Below are positions 1 to 10,145 of a DNA stretch of 64,000 nt, piece by piece (the stretch's first letter is position 1; each line of letters opens with the position of its first letter). Source of the stretch: Nannocystis punicea. Its GTDB lineage: Bacteria > Myxococcota_A > Polyangia > Nannocystales > Nannocystaceae. Below the pieces are notes generated by a model, which worked only from the letters and a program-made list of their open reading frames with translations, did no database searches and was not told where the DNA came from. The DNA is taken from positions 5,332,001 through 5,396,000 of the forward strand of contig NZ_CP114040.1 of assembly GCF_026965555.1 (NCBI RefSeq), given 5' to 3'. Position numbers and translations under genes: made by a program.

Positions 1-646
1 CGCCGATGGCGACGTGGTTGAGGCCGACGCAGTGACGCGCCATCGACGTCTCGGGCATGAGGCGGAAGATCGTCCCGTCGCGGTCGACCAGGAACTGCGA
101 CGAGACGTTGAGGTCGCCGGCGTCGGCGATCGTCTTGCGCGCGCTCTCGATGGTGGGGCGGTCGAAGTAGCGCCAGGTCGCGTCCGCCGAGCCGCCGCCG
201 GTGTGGTGGAGGATGATCATCCGCGGCTCGATCTCGACGCCGCTCGCGGCCGGATCCTGGTGCGCACGGCGGTAGTCGATCGTGCGGGCGACTCGGGCCT
301 CGTCGTAGGTGATCGGGCGGTCGACGATCGTCAGCGGCGGCGGCGCGGGCGCGGGCGGCTCGGCGGGCGGGGGAGCGTGGGTGGTCTTTGGAGCAGGTTC
401 GATGGGACCGGTCGCTTCGGACAGGTTTGATGGAACATGCTCCGAAGGTCTGGCGGCCGGAGGCGCGGGTGCGGGCTCCGGTCCGGCGCAGGCGACGACG
501 AGGAGGACCGCGGCGAACGACCGGCGCAGGCGCGCAGGGGCGGCCGCCGGGGGCCGAGAGGGGGCGGGGGCTGGCAGCTGCGCGTCGTGGCGAGACGGAG
601 CGGAGCCTGGCAGCTGCGCGTCGCGGCGCGCCGGGTCAGCGGTCAT
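1..646 (-). CDS. N-acetylmuramoyl-L-alanine amidase-type lipoprotein (partial, C-terminus outside window)
   Basis: The visible N-terminal 215 residues carry a lipobox-like stretch ending VVAC at Cys53, a Pro/Ala-rich spacer to about residue 105, and then an Amidase_2/PGRP-like domain. The domain shows IILHHTGG near residues 145-152 (zinc His), NVSSQFLVDRDGT and ARHCVGLNHVAIG (second metal His). This family cleaves the MurNAc-L-Ala bond of peptidoglycan, so the protein probably acts on cell wall or muropeptides from a lipid anchor. The ATG overlaps the 3' end of the metallophosphoesterase gene by 11 bp, which suggests coupled translation. The ATG lies about 40 residues before the signal, so a later start is possible. 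In-frame copies of the dispersed repeat encode part of the spacer (EHVPSNLSEATG). Confidence 0.8.
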   Translation of the reverse strand, partial: MTADPARRDAQLPGSAPSRHDAQLPAPAPSRPPAAAPARLRRSFAAVLLVVACAGPEPAPAPPAARPSEHVPSNLSEATGPIEPAPKTTHAPPPAEPPAPAPPPLTIVDRPITYDEARVARTIDYRRAHQDPAASGVEIEPRMIILHHTGGGSADATWRYFDRPTIESARKTIADAGDLNVSSQFLVDRDGTIFRLMPETSMARHCVGLNHVAIG

Positions 647-1586
647 CGTCGTCGCTCCGCAGGCGGGCGCGGGCGGCCTTTCGCTCGCGTCGCTCGCGCT
701 TCGCCTCGACCTGCTGGATCCGCTTGTTCTTCTGCTTCTCCGTGGGTGGGCGACCGGGCAGCGCGGGCTGATCGACGTGGTGCTCCTCGAAGCTCCCCGG
801 CGCCGCGCCGAGCTCGAAGATCGTGACCTCGCGGCGGGCTCGCTCGCCGACCCGGAGCGGGATCACGGCCGCGCCGATGCCGGCGCCGACGTACACTGCG
901 CCGCACGGGCGCACGTCGACGCGCGAGCCGTAGAGGCCGTGCACGTACTTGTGGCCGATGAGGCGGCCGAGCGCGAGCTCGTTGAGGCGGGCGAGGGTGA
1001 CCTGGCCGGCATGGGTATGCCCGGACAGCACCAGCTGCACGCCCGCGGTCCACAGGTGATCGGCCTCCTCGGCGATGTGCGACAGGCCGAGGGTGGGGAG
1101 GTCGTGGCGCAGGCCCCGCGTCGCGCGTTCGACGTCGGCGTGGCCGGTGTAGGCGTCATCGAGGCCGACGACCTGGAGCGCCTGGCCGCGCAGGGTGATC
1201 GTGGTGTGCACGTTGTCGAGGACCTCGGCGCCGGCGCGTCGCAGGGTCCTGCGCACCTCGGGACCGCCCGACCAGTGATCGTGATTGCCGAGCACCGCCA
1301 TCACCGGGGCCTCGTAGCCGCGGAGGAGCTCCTCGAGTTGGTCGAGGAACGCCTGGCTGTGACAGACGAAGTCGCCGGTGATGCACACGAGGTCCGGGCG
1401 CTCGGCGTTGACGAGGTCGACCGCGGCGCGCTGGATCTTCATCGGCGTGATCCGGCCGACGTGGATGTCGGTGACGTGGGCGATGCGGAGCGGGCTGGCG
1501 AGCTGGGCCACGAACGAGGCCGGGCCGGCGAACCTGCGCACTTCGATCTGGGCTCCGGTGTCGAACCAGGCCAGCGGGTTCAGCAT
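636..1586 (-). CDS. Calcineurin-like metallophosphoesterase (YkuE/YaeI type)
   Basis: About 316 residues with the full set of metallophosphoesterase metal motifs in order: HVTDIHVG, ITGDFV, VLGNHDHW and LSGHTHAGQ. The GHTHAGQ form is typical of the YkuE/YaeI subgroup, which hydrolyses phosphodiesters such as lipid-linked substrates; the substrate here is unknown. A hydrophobic N-terminus (MLNPLAWFDTG) may associate with the membrane. The tail is strongly charged (KQKNKRIQQVEAKRERRERK, then DDDDR). I chose ATG at 1586; an in-frame GTG at 1649 would add 21 residues. The gene runs into the amidase gene downstream. Confidence 0.85.
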   Translation of the reverse strand: MLNPLAWFDTGAQIEVRRFAGPASFVAQLASPLRIAHVTDIHVGRITPMKIQRAAVDLVNAERPDLVCITGDFVCHSQAFLDQLEELLRGYEAPVMAVLGNHDHWSGGPEVRRTLRRAGAEVLDNVHTTITLRGQALQVVGLDDAYTGHADVERATRGLRHDLPTLGLSHIAEEADHLWTAGVQLVLSGHTHAGQVTLARLNELALGRLIGHKYVHGLYGSRVDVRPCGAVYVGAGIGAAVIPLRVGERARREVTIFELGAAPGSFEEHHVDQPALPGRPPTEKQKNKRIQQVEAKRERRERKAARARLRSDDDDR

Positions 1587-1716
1587 CCGCGATCGCGCGA
1601 GGGCGGCGGCCAGTCCGGCGCCGGCAGGCTTGGGCGGCGAAGCGGGCACGTGCGAGTGAGTATAAAGATCGCGGGGACATATTCCAGCCGGGGCGCCTGG
1701 ACCGCGGGGGAGGTCG

Positions 1717-3822
1717 GTGATAAAGGCTGGCCGAGCCTCGTCGGCCGTCGCCATGAGCGCCGCTCCCGTCCCTCGTCCGTCACGTCGCCTGCAGGCGGCC
1801 CGCGTCGCAGGCGCGAGTCTGCTCAGCGTGTTGGGGGTGCGGATCGTGGCCGACATGCACCGGGACAGCTTCCTCGGGCCCGTCGAGCTGCTGGTGAGCC
1901 TCGGCAACCTGTACGCGCTCGCGGTCGGGCTCGCCACCGTCGTGGTCATCGCGGGCCTGCTCGGCGGTCGTCGCTGGGCGTTCCTGCTCGTGCCGCTGCT
2001 GCTCTCGGTCAACGTCGGCGTGTTCGTGCCGGCGCTGGCGTCGGACGTCCAGATCGCCGGCTTTCTCATCGTCTGGAACCTGGCGCTCATCGGCGACAGC
2101 CTGTTCGCGATCAGCAGCACGGGGGCGCGCGCGCGGCGGGTCGGCGATCGCGGGGCGTCGTTCGCGTGGCTGCAGCGCTACGGCGCCGCGGCGCAGCACC
2201 TGCTCCTGGTGTCGCTGCTGGCCGGGCTGGCGCTGTTCGGCTTCGAGGTCGAGCACGAGCTCGTCCCCGATCTGCTCGGCCTGGCGTTCGCGCTGACGAC
2301 CCTCGCGCTGGTCTCGCCGTACGTGCTCGAGCTGCTGCGACATCGACGGGGCTATGTGGTCGTGATCGCGGCGGCGCTGCTGGGGTTCTTCCTGGCGGCG
2401 ATCACGAGCCCGGGGGCGGTGCTCGGCCTGCTGTGGGCGCTGCAAGCCGCGGTGTTGCTGGTGATCGTCGCCCGCGGGCCGGTGTTCGCCGACCTGCTGC
2501 AGAGCTTCTACGCCCGGCCGGCGCTGCTCATCCTGTCGACGTTCGGCCTGATCGCGTTCTCGGGGGCGCTGGTCCTGACGTTCCCGGCGGCCTCGGCGAC
2601 CGAGAGATCGATCGCGTTCATCGACGCCCTGTTCACGGCGATGAGCGCGACCTGCGTGACCGGGCTGATCGTGCTCGACACGCCGGTCGCGTTCTCTCAC
2701 TTCGGCCAGGTCGTGATCCTGCTGCTGATCCAGCTCGGCGGCCTCGGGATCATGGTCCTGTCGACGTTCGCGGCGGTGCTGCTCGGCGGGCGTCTGGCGC
2801 TGCGCGGCGAGCAGGCGCTCGAGGAGGTGCTCGACCTGACGAGCCCCGGTTCGGCCTACGAGCTGACGCGCTTCATCGTCGTGTCGACGCTGCTGATCGA
2901 GGCCGTCGGCGCGATCGCGCTGGCGCTGCTGTTCCACTACGGCTACGGCTTCGAGGCCGCGTCGGCGCTGTGGCGCGGGACGTTCCACGCGGTGTCGGCG
3001 TTCTGCAACGCGGGCTTCGCGTTGTGGAGCGACAACCTGATCCAGTTCCAGACCGACGGCGCGGTGCAGGCCGTCCACGGCTCGCTCATCACGCTCGGCG
3101 GGCTCGGCTTCCCGGTGCTGCTGGCCCTGTGGTTGCGCGCGCGCGGGGCCGAGCGACGGCTGCCGCTGCAGGCGCGGGTGGTCCTGTGGATGTCGCTGAG
3201 CCTGGTGGTCGGCGGGACGATCCTGTTCGCGATCGCCGAGTGGGACGCGTCGCTGCACGGCCTGTCGATCGCCGACAAGATCATCAACTCGGTGTTCCAG
3301 AGCGTGACGCTGCGGACGGCGGGCTTCAACAGCGTCGACTTCTCGGCGCTCGAGCGCTCGACGATCCTGATGATGGTCGTGTGGATGTTCATCGGCGCGT
3401 CGCCCGGCAGCACCGGCGGCGGGATCAAGACGACGACGCTGGCCGTGGTGCTGGCGGCGATCCCGGCGCTGATCCGCAATCAGGCGCGGGCCCAGCTGTT
3501 CCGGCGGACGATCCCGCACGACATCGTCTACCGCGCCGGAACTATCATGACCCTGGCGACGATGGTGGCGGTGGTCATCACCTTCGCGCTGCTCGCCAGC
3601 CACGACATGCCGTTCGAGCGGGCCCTGTTCGAGACTGTCAGCGCGCTGGCGACGGTCGGCCTGTCGATCGGGGCCACCGCCGAATTGAACGCGCTCGGCA
3701 AGTGGCTCATCATCGTCACGATGTTCATCGGCCGCGTCGGCCCGATCTCGCTCGCCCTCGCGCTCGGCACGCCGCGCGGCGCGCACGTCCAGTTCCCCGA
3801 AGCCAAGATCATGGTCGGCTGA
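1717..3822 (+). CDS. TrkH/KtrB-type potassium uptake channel subunit with extra N-terminal membrane helices
   Basis: A 701-residue integral membrane protein. Residues about 300-700 contain the four selectivity-filter loops of the TrkH/KtrB/HKT superfamily: SATCVTGLI (near 309), SAFCNAGFAL (near 425), LRTAGFNS (near 531) and SALATVGLS (near 643). It should form the K+-translocating pore of a Ktr/Trk system with the RCK protein encoded 42 bp downstream. The first ~270 residues are additional hydrophobic helices not found in the shortest KtrB proteins. GTG at 1717 was chosen because GGGGGAGG lies 3-4 bases upstream; ATG at 1753 is an alternative without a visible ribosome site. Confidence 0.9.
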   Translation: MIKAGRASSAVAMSAAPVPRPSRRLQAARVAGASLLSVLGVRIVADMHRDSFLGPVELLVSLGNLYALAVGLATVVVIAGLLGGRRWAFLLVPLLLSVNVGVFVPALASDVQIAGFLIVWNLALIGDSLFAISSTGARARRVGDRGASFAWLQRYGAAAQHLLLVSLLAGLALFGFEVEHELVPDLLGLAFALTTLALVSPYVLELLRHRRGYVVVIAAALLGFFLAAITSPGAVLGLLWALQAAVLLVIVARGPVFADLLQSFYARPALLILSTFGLIAFSGALVLTFPAASATERSIAFIDALFTAMSATCVTGLIVLDTPVAFSHFGQVVILLLIQLGGLGIMVLSTFAAVLLGGRLALRGEQALEEVLDLTSPGSAYELTRFIVVSTLLIEAVGAIALALLFHYGYGFEAASALWRGTFHAVSAFCNAGFALWSDNLIQFQTDGAVQAVHGSLITLGGLGFPVLLALWLRARGAERRLPLQARVVLWMSLSLVVGGTILFAIAEWDASLHGLSIADKIINSVFQSVTLRTAGFNSVDFSALERSTILMMVVWMFIGASPGSTGGGIKTTTLAVVLAAIPALIRNQARAQLFRRTIPHDIVYRAGTIMTLATMVAVVITFALLASHDMPFERALFETVSALATVGLSIGATAELNALGKWLIIVTMFIGRVGPISLALALGTPRGAHVQFPEAKIMVG

Positions 3823-3864
3823 GCGCCGGGCCTCCTCATCACCTGCACTCAAGGACATGTCCTC

Positions 3865-4521
3865 ATGAGCGGAGAATTCGCAGTCATCGGCCTCGGGCAG
3901 TTCGGACGGGCGGTCGCGCTGAGCCTGGTGCGCGAGGGCGCCGCGGTGCTGGCGATCGACCAGCTCGAGGAGCGAGCTCAGCTGGTCGAGTCCGAGGTCG
4001 ACGCGGTGGCCTGCGCCGACGCGACCGACGAGCGCGCGCTCAACGAGCTGGGGCTGGAGCGCATGTCGTGCGTGGTGGTAGCGATGGGGGCCCGCGCCCG
4101 CGAGACGTCGATCCTCACCACCTCGCTGCTGCGCCAGCGCGGGATCCCGCGCATCATCAGTCGCGCGGCCAACGAGCTGCACGCGCGCGTGCTGCTGGCC
4201 GTGGGCGCGCACGAGGTCATCAACCCGGAGATGCAGATGGGCCAGCGACTGGCCCGCAACCTGGCCCACCCGACCATCCTCGAGCAGATCGCGCTCGACG
4301 AGAACACCAACCTGGTCGAGGTTGCGACGCCCGAACAATTCATCGGCAAGACGATGGCGGAGATCGACATGAAGCGGCGCTACGGGGTGTCGGTGATCGC
4401 GGTCCGGCGCGGGGGGCAGGTCATCCCTCAGCTCGCCGTCGACGACCGGCTCGCCCGCGGCGATCGCCTGCTCATCGTCGGCCCGCCGGCGTCGGTCCGC
4501 CGCGTCGCCAGCCTGGCGTAG
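3865..4521 (+). CDS. KtrA/TrkA-type RCK regulator of potassium uptake
   Basis: 218 residues with an N-terminal RCK/Rossmann domain (GLGQFGRAVA at residues 9-18, acidic residue at Asp33 for nucleotide ribose binding) and a C-terminal RCK_C (TrkA_C) domain from about residue 140. Such proteins form a cytoplasmic octameric ring that gates the KtrB pore in response to ATP/ADP or NAD(H). The adjacent upstream gene is the matching membrane subunit. The start codon is preceded by a dispersed-repeat copy, AAGGACATGTCCTC, whose AAGGA probably serves as Shine-Dalgarno sequence. Confidence 0.92.
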   Translation: MSGEFAVIGLGQFGRAVALSLVREGAAVLAIDQLEERAQLVESEVDAVACADATDERALNELGLERMSCVVVAMGARARETSILTTSLLRQRGIPRIISRAANELHARVLLAVGAHEVINPEMQMGQRLARNLAHPTILEQIALDENTNLVEVATPEQFIGKTMAEIDMKRRYGVSVIAVRRGGQVIPQLAVDDRLARGDRLLIVGPPASVRRVASLA

Positions 4522-4539
4522 ACCCCCGGAACCGCCGCC

Positions 4540-5829
4540 ATGACCCTCCGCACCCGCCTCCTGCTCGGCTACGGCTACCTGATCGCGCTGCTCCTGCTCA
4601 GCGTCGGCACGGCCGCGTTCAACTCCCAGCGGGTCGCCCGCAACGTGCAGGTGGTCGTGCAGAACAACCTGGTCAGCCTGAGCGCGGCGGTGGCGATGCT
4701 CGACCAGATCGAGCGCCAGGACAGCGCGACGCTGGTCGGTCTGATGCAGCGCAGCGAGCCGACCGAGATGACGGCGGCCGAGGAGGACTTCGAGAAGGCG
4801 CTGGTCCAGGCGCGCAGCGCGTCGATGTCCGACGACGACATCGCCATGCTGAAGAACCTCCAGGAGAACTACGAGGTCTACCGCAAGGCGCGCGACGAGC
4901 TGCTGCGCAGCATCCCCGAGAACCCGTACGCGGCCTACCACGAGACGGTCTTCCGCGTGTTCGAGGAGCTGAAGCGCGACGTCAATCAGTACCTCGAGGC
5001 GAAGAAGACGGCGCTCGGCGACGCCAACATCGAGGCGTCGCAGTCGGCCATCGAGGCGGCGGTGCTGCTCGGCGTGCTCGTCACCGTGGCGCTGCTGTCG
5101 CTCGGGCCGCTGTCCCGCAGCCTGCAGCGCGACGTGCTCGGACGCCTGTCGGAGGTCGGCAGCGTGACCGAGGCGATCGCCAGCGGCGACCGCCGCCGTC
5201 GCGTGCGCGACTTCTATCAGGACGAGCTGGGCCAGGTCGCGCGCCAGCTCAACGCGGCGCTCGATCGCCAGCAAGAGCTCGAGTCGCAGATGCAGGGCCG
5301 ACTGCTCGAGCAGCGCCGCGTGCTGGTCGGCTTGATGAAGCAGTGGCCGATGCCCGCGGCCCTGATCGGCATCGACGGCGAGCTGGTGGCGTCGACGCTC
5401 AGCGAGGACGACGAGGCCGAGCTCGATCGCCTGACGCCGCGCGTGCGCATGGCGGCGAAGGTGCTGATGACGCGCCGCTTCGTCCGCGCCGAGGAGCTGT
5501 CGGCCGACATCAAGGCGAGCGACGGCGTACGCGTGGTGCAGATGCGCGCGCTGGCCTCCGGGGACAACCAGATCGCGGGCTGGCTGGCGTCCTTCGTCGA
5601 TCCGCGGGTCGGGGTGCTGGCGCCGCGCGGGCCGGGCGATCTCGCGCCGAGCGACGAGTCGAGCGAGACGGGCGAGGTGCCGGCGAGCGAAGAAGTGGAG
5701 AGCGGCGGCGACGAGGCGCCCGCGAGCGACGTGGCGAGCGACGAGGCGCGCGAGAACGACGAACCCGCGCTCGCGGACGCGTCAGTGGCGCCGACGGCCG
5801 ACGAGGAGTCCGAGCAGCGGCCTGTCTGA
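4540..5829 (+). CDS. Membrane sensor protein with HAMP domain, no kinase or MCP output domain
   Basis: 429 residues: TM1 at about 8-28, an extracytoplasmic mostly helical region, TM2 at about 170-190 (AAVLLGVLVTVALLSLG), a HAMP-like linker to about 245, then a PAS-like/coiled segment (WPMPAALIGIDGELVAS) and an acidic Ser/Glu/Asp-rich tail from about 365. The architecture is that of a sensor kinase or chemoreceptor, but no histidine-kinase H-box/N-box and no methyl-accepting hairpin are visible. It is spaced 18 bp after the RCK gene and 43 bp before the SPFH gene, so it is probably co-transcribed with K+ uptake. Its function is unknown; it could relay envelope or ionic state. Confidence 0.75.
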   Translation: MTLRTRLLLGYGYLIALLLLSVGTAAFNSQRVARNVQVVVQNNLVSLSAAVAMLDQIERQDSATLVGLMQRSEPTEMTAAEEDFEKALVQARSASMSDDDIAMLKNLQENYEVYRKARDELLRSIPENPYAAYHETVFRVFEELKRDVNQYLEAKKTALGDANIEASQSAIEAAVLLGVLVTVALLSLGPLSRSLQRDVLGRLSEVGSVTEAIASGDRRRRVRDFYQDELGQVARQLNAALDRQQELESQMQGRLLEQRRVLVGLMKQWPMPAALIGIDGELVASTLSEDDEAELDRLTPRVRMAAKVLMTRRFVRAEELSADIKASDGVRVVQMRALASGDNQIAGWLASFVDPRVGVLAPRGPGDLAPSDESSETGEVPASEEVESGGDEAPASDVASDEARENDEPALADASVAPTADEESEQRPV

Positions 5830-5872
5830 GCCGGCTCGCGGGGCCTCGCGGGGCCTGGTGTACGATGCGGGC

Positions 5873-7008
5873 ATGGCGCAACAGCGGAAATCAGGCCGGC
5901 CCAGCGGCGGCCAGATCCTGGGAGACCTCCAGGGGAAGCTCAAATCGGTGACCGGCGGCGGAGGCTCGAGCTGGTTCGACTGGGTGTGGATCGGCGGGGC
6001 GCTGATCGCCGGGCTCGTCCTGATGACGACCTCGTTCACGGCGATCGAACCCGGCCAGGTGGCGGTGCGGATCAACAACATCACCGGCGGGCTGTCGACG
6101 GTGACGCAGCCGGGCTGGATCACGCGGCTGCCGTTCGGGATCCACTCGGTCTACGTGCTCGACGCGAGCCCGCAGACGTTCTCGATGCACGGGTCGAAGA
6201 CGATCGACGACCTCGAGGTCAGCGAGCTGACGGTGCGCGCCAGCGACGGCTCGAACTTTCACTTCTCCGACACCACGATCATCTTCCAGATCGCCGGTGA
6301 CGAGGCCCAGACGGTCATCCGCGACGGCGGCGAGGAGCGCGGCTACCTCAAGTGGATGCGCCCGTACGCCCGGGCGATCCTGCGCGACGAGTTCGGCCGC
6401 GAGTCGACGATCTCCGTGTCCAACCCGACCAAGTTCGGCGAGGCGACCGAGCGCGCCAAGAGCCGGCTCAACGAGCTGCTCGGGGTGCACGGCGTGATCG
6501 TGACCCAGATCGTGACGCCGCGGCCGCAGTTCAACGACGAGTACGAGAAGCTGATCGAGGAGCGCAACAAGCTCGGCAACCAGCTCGAGGTCATCAAGTC
6601 CAACCTCGCGGCTGCCGAGACCAGCCGCGAGCGCCGGCTCGCCGAGGTCAACCGCGATCAGAACCGCCAGATCCAGGAGAAGCGGACCGAGCTCGAGTCG
6701 GCGCTGGCGACCGCGATCGCGGCCCAGGCCGACGCGACCCGCGAGGCCGACACCTACAAGATCTCGAAGGTCGCCGAGGGCCAGGCGACGCTCAGCGCGT
6801 CCAAGCAGCAGGCGGCCGAGCTCCGCGGCCAGCTCGACGCGGTCTACCGCGCGCGCAAGGCCGAGATCGACGCGTTCCGCTCGCAGCCGGTCGAGCGCGT
6901 GATGGAGCGCCTGGGCGAGCGCCTGCGCGGGGTGACGATCGCGATCGAGCCGTGGGCCAACGACGCCAACCCGTCGCGGGTCGAGGTCGAGAAGGTCGGA
7001 GGTGCGCA

Positions 7009-7012
<4 letters not shown>
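5873..7012 (+). CDS. SPFH/Band-7 (prohibitin-like) membrane protein A
   Basis: 379 residues. One transmembrane helix at about 34-53 (WIGGALIAGLVLMTT) is followed by an SPFH domain (AIEPGQVAVR, then TIIFQIAG) and a long charged coiled coil at about 215-345. SPFH proteins assemble into ring-like or caged membrane scaffolds that organise lipids and proteases. It ends with TGA inside a GTGA overlap with the next SPFH gene, so the two are translationally coupled and probably form a hetero-oligomer, by analogy with HflK/HflC. ATG 5873 (MAQQRKSG) was chosen; a GTG 15 bp upstream is in frame. Confidence 0.85.
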
Positions 7013-8220
<1,208 letters not shown>

Positions 8221-8256
8221 GTTTTTTTCAAAGAGAAAAGAAGAATTGAGTGGCAA

Positions 8257-8493
8257 GCGACGCGCGACCTCGTGGGCGGGGCGCGCGTCGCTCGTCGCGT
8301 TGGGTCGAGGGGTCGTGAGCGACGCACGGCCTCGGCGATGAGGCGCGCGTCGTCAGGTTGTTCGAGCGAGTCGTGGGCGATGCGCGACCTCGGCGGCGAG
8401 GTACGCGTCGCTCGTCGCATTGCTTCGAGTGCGTCGTGAGCGACGCACGGCCTCGGCGAGGGGGCGCTCGTCGCGTCGCTCCCGCTGGGTCGT
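8257..8493. repeat. Four imperfect ~60-bp tandem units, each with an inverted repeat
   Basis: The gap between the SPFH gene and the convergent HvfC-like gene is filled by four degenerate units. Each has the plan GCGACGCGC, a short spacer containing 'gacctcg' or 'gcctcgg', then GCGCGTCGC, and each ends in a TCG-rich linker ('gggtcgagg', 'ttcgagcga', 'ttcgagtgc'). The arms in unit 1 are perfectly complementary over 9 bp. The units look like REP/BIME-type hairpins between convergent genes. Confidence 0.65.
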
Positions 8494-8502
8494 AGGCGAT
8501 GC

Positions 8503-9267
8503 TCAGCAGGCGACCAGCAGGCCGTCGGCGACGAGGCCGGCCAGCAGCTCGTCGGCTTCGTGCGGCTCGGCGCCGAGGCGCACGGCCTCGGCGGCGAGAG
8601 CGGCGTGGGGTCGGCCGTCGCCGGCGAGCAGCAGCAGACGGACGAGCGGCTCGCTGGCTGTCCCGAGGGACACCTCGCCGCCGGGACCGGCTTCTACCAG
8701 CAGGGGTTCGCGGTCGCGGCCGCGCGGCGGGCGTTCGCGCGACGGGCGGGCGTTCGCCAGCGCTGCGGCGGGGTCGGGGCCGAGGCGGGCGCGCACGCGC
8801 TCGAGGAAGGCCAGGCTGCCGGCGGGGACCAGCAGCGGGGCGACGCACGGGTTGCAGGCCAGGCCCTCGCCGGCGCCGGCGCGCGGGCGGCGGGCGCGGG
8901 CGATGGCGGCCTCGATGCGGCCGGGGCCGCCGGCATGGTCGTCGAGCCATGTCCCGAAGGACAGGGCCATCGAGCCATGTTCGAACGCGCAGGTTCGGAA
9001 CGCGGCCGACGAGAAGAAGGCGTCGACGGCGGGCACGCCGAGCAGGGCGGCGGTGGCCGGGTACTCCTCGAGCAGGGCGTGCACGGCGCGGGCGCGGCGG
9101 TACGGGTCGACGGCGAGGGCCCGCGGATCGACGGCGCGCAGCAGCTCGCGCTCGCGGTCGGCGAGCTCGGGCAGCGGACCTGGCCCGCGCACGGCCGCGG
9201 CGTAGGCGGGGTCGAGGTGCATGCAGACCAGGGCGGCCTGCACCCGGCGCGGGTCGAGGCGGCTCAC
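8503..9267 (-). CDS. HvfC/DUF2063-like partner of the MNIO oxidase, with PqqD-like C-terminus
   Basis: 254 residues, starting at GTG 9267 in a GTGA overlap with the DUF692 gene. The N-terminal half has the pattern of the DUF2063/HvfC partner family (LADRERELLRAVDPRAL, then HALLEEYPATAALLG). The last 50 residues (PLVRLLLLAGDGRPHAALAAE to LLAGLVADGLLVAC) resemble a PqqD-type winged helix, the fold used as a peptide recognition element in RiPP pathways. In known MNIO systems (MbnB/MbnC, TglH/TglI, HvfB/HvfC) such partners bind the precursor peptide and help position it. The family assignment rests on pattern similarity and context, so it is moderately certain. Confidence 0.6.
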   Translation of the reverse strand: MSRLDPRRVQAALVCMHLDPAYAAAVRGPGPLPELADRERELLRAVDPRALAVDPYRRARAVHALLEEYPATAALLGVPAVDAFFSSAAFRTCAFEHGSMALSFGTWLDDHAGGPGRIEAAIARARRPRAGAGEGLACNPCVAPLLVPAGSLAFLERVRARLGPDPAAALANARPSRERPPRGRDREPLLVEAGPGGEVSLGTASEPLVRLLLLAGDGRPHAALAAEAVRLGAEPHEADELLAGLVADGLLVAC

Positions 9268-10145
9268 GCGGCCTCCGGGCCGCGCCCCGGCCACAGCGCG
9301 GCGACGCGGTCGAACAGCGGCAGGACGGCGTCGATCGGGTTGCGCTCGCACTCGACGACGATCGCGCGCAGGTTGACGGCCCGCGCCACCGCCTCGGCGG
9401 CGATCTCCCAGGTGTCCGGAAGGACATCCGTGCCGTGGTCGTCCTCGACCCATGCGAGGCCCGCGGTGTCCTGCACGCGCCCGCCGGCGACGTGCAGCTC
9501 GACCACGCGGTCCCACGGGAAGCCGTCGAAGCCGGTGAGCGGGGCGTGGCCGCGGGCGCGCTGGAACATGGCCAGGTGGGCGCAGTCGAGGAGCAGGCCG
9601 GTGTCGGCGCGCTCGGCGACGCGGGCGAAGAAGTCGAGCAGGTGCAGCTCGCCGACGAACGCGGCGCCGGGCGGGTTCTCGGGCAGGACCTCGAGGCCGG
9701 TCGCCTCGCGCAGCGCGATAAGGCCGTCGGCCAGCGGCGCGACGGCCTCGTCGACGAGGACCGGCGGCAGGAGCAGCATGTGCCCGCGGTCGCGGCGGCC
9801 GAGGTGCCACAGGCCGGCGTCGCCGCACAGCCACGCCGGGCGCAGCTCGGCGGCGATCGTGCGCACCCCCTCCAGCCACGGCGGGTCGAAGTCGTCGGGG
9901 TTGTCGAGGTTGATGTCGAGGAAGTGGTAGGTGGTCGGCAGGCCGCCGGCGGCCCAGGCCCGCGCGTCGGCGTCGAGGCCCTTGACCACCTCGACGCCGA
10001 CCTCGAGGAAGCCGGCGCAGTCGGGCCGGCGCCGCCGCAGCTCGAGCGGGTCGAGGGCGCCGTCCTGCCGCCGCGCGCCGTACTCGGTGCTGACGCCGAG
10101 GCCGAGGCGAGGGAGGGCGCGGACGCGGGCGAGGAAGTCGGGCAT
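9264..10145 (-). CDS. DUF692 / multinuclear non-haem iron oxidase (MNIO) family protein
   Basis: 293 residues forming a TIM barrel of the DUF692 family (MbnB, TglH, HvfB relatives). Metal-ligand positions of the family appear in order: YHFLDINL, GDAGLWHL, LPENPP, GLLLDCAHL, VVELHVAGG, DDHGTDVLPDTW and IVVECERNP. Characterised members use two or three irons and O2 to rearrange or excise at Cys or Asn residues of ribosomal peptides. The gene is fused by overlap to its partner gene and lies downstream of GST and radical SAM-methyltransferase genes on the same strand. Translation starts at ATG 10145, immediately after a repeat copy (AGGGACCTGTCC). No MNIO-type Cys-rich substrate was found beside it. 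Confidence 0.82.
   Translation of the reverse strand: MPDFLARVRALPRLGLGVSTEYGARRQDGALDPLELRRRRPDCAGFLEVGVEVVKGLDADARAWAAGGLPTTYHFLDINLDNPDDFDPPWLEGVRTIAAELRPAWLCGDAGLWHLGRRDRGHMLLLPPVLVDEAVAPLADGLIALREATGLEVLPENPPGAAFVGELHLLDFFARVAERADTGLLLDCAHLAMFQRARGHAPLTGFDGFPWDRVVELHVAGGRVQDTAGLAWVEDDHGTDVLPDTWEIAAEAVARAVNLRAIVVECERNPIDAVLPLFDRVAALWPGRGPEAA

Noticed and set aside
1780..5274. Long minus-strand open frame opposite the K+ uptake operon
   Set aside because: Low-complexity Arg/His/Glu/Asp-rich sequence opposite three recognisable genes.
8221..8256. Rho-independent terminator at the T7 run after the SPFH genes
   Set aside because: A T-tract is present, but no stable hairpin directly precedes it; the repeat hairpins lie downstream instead.
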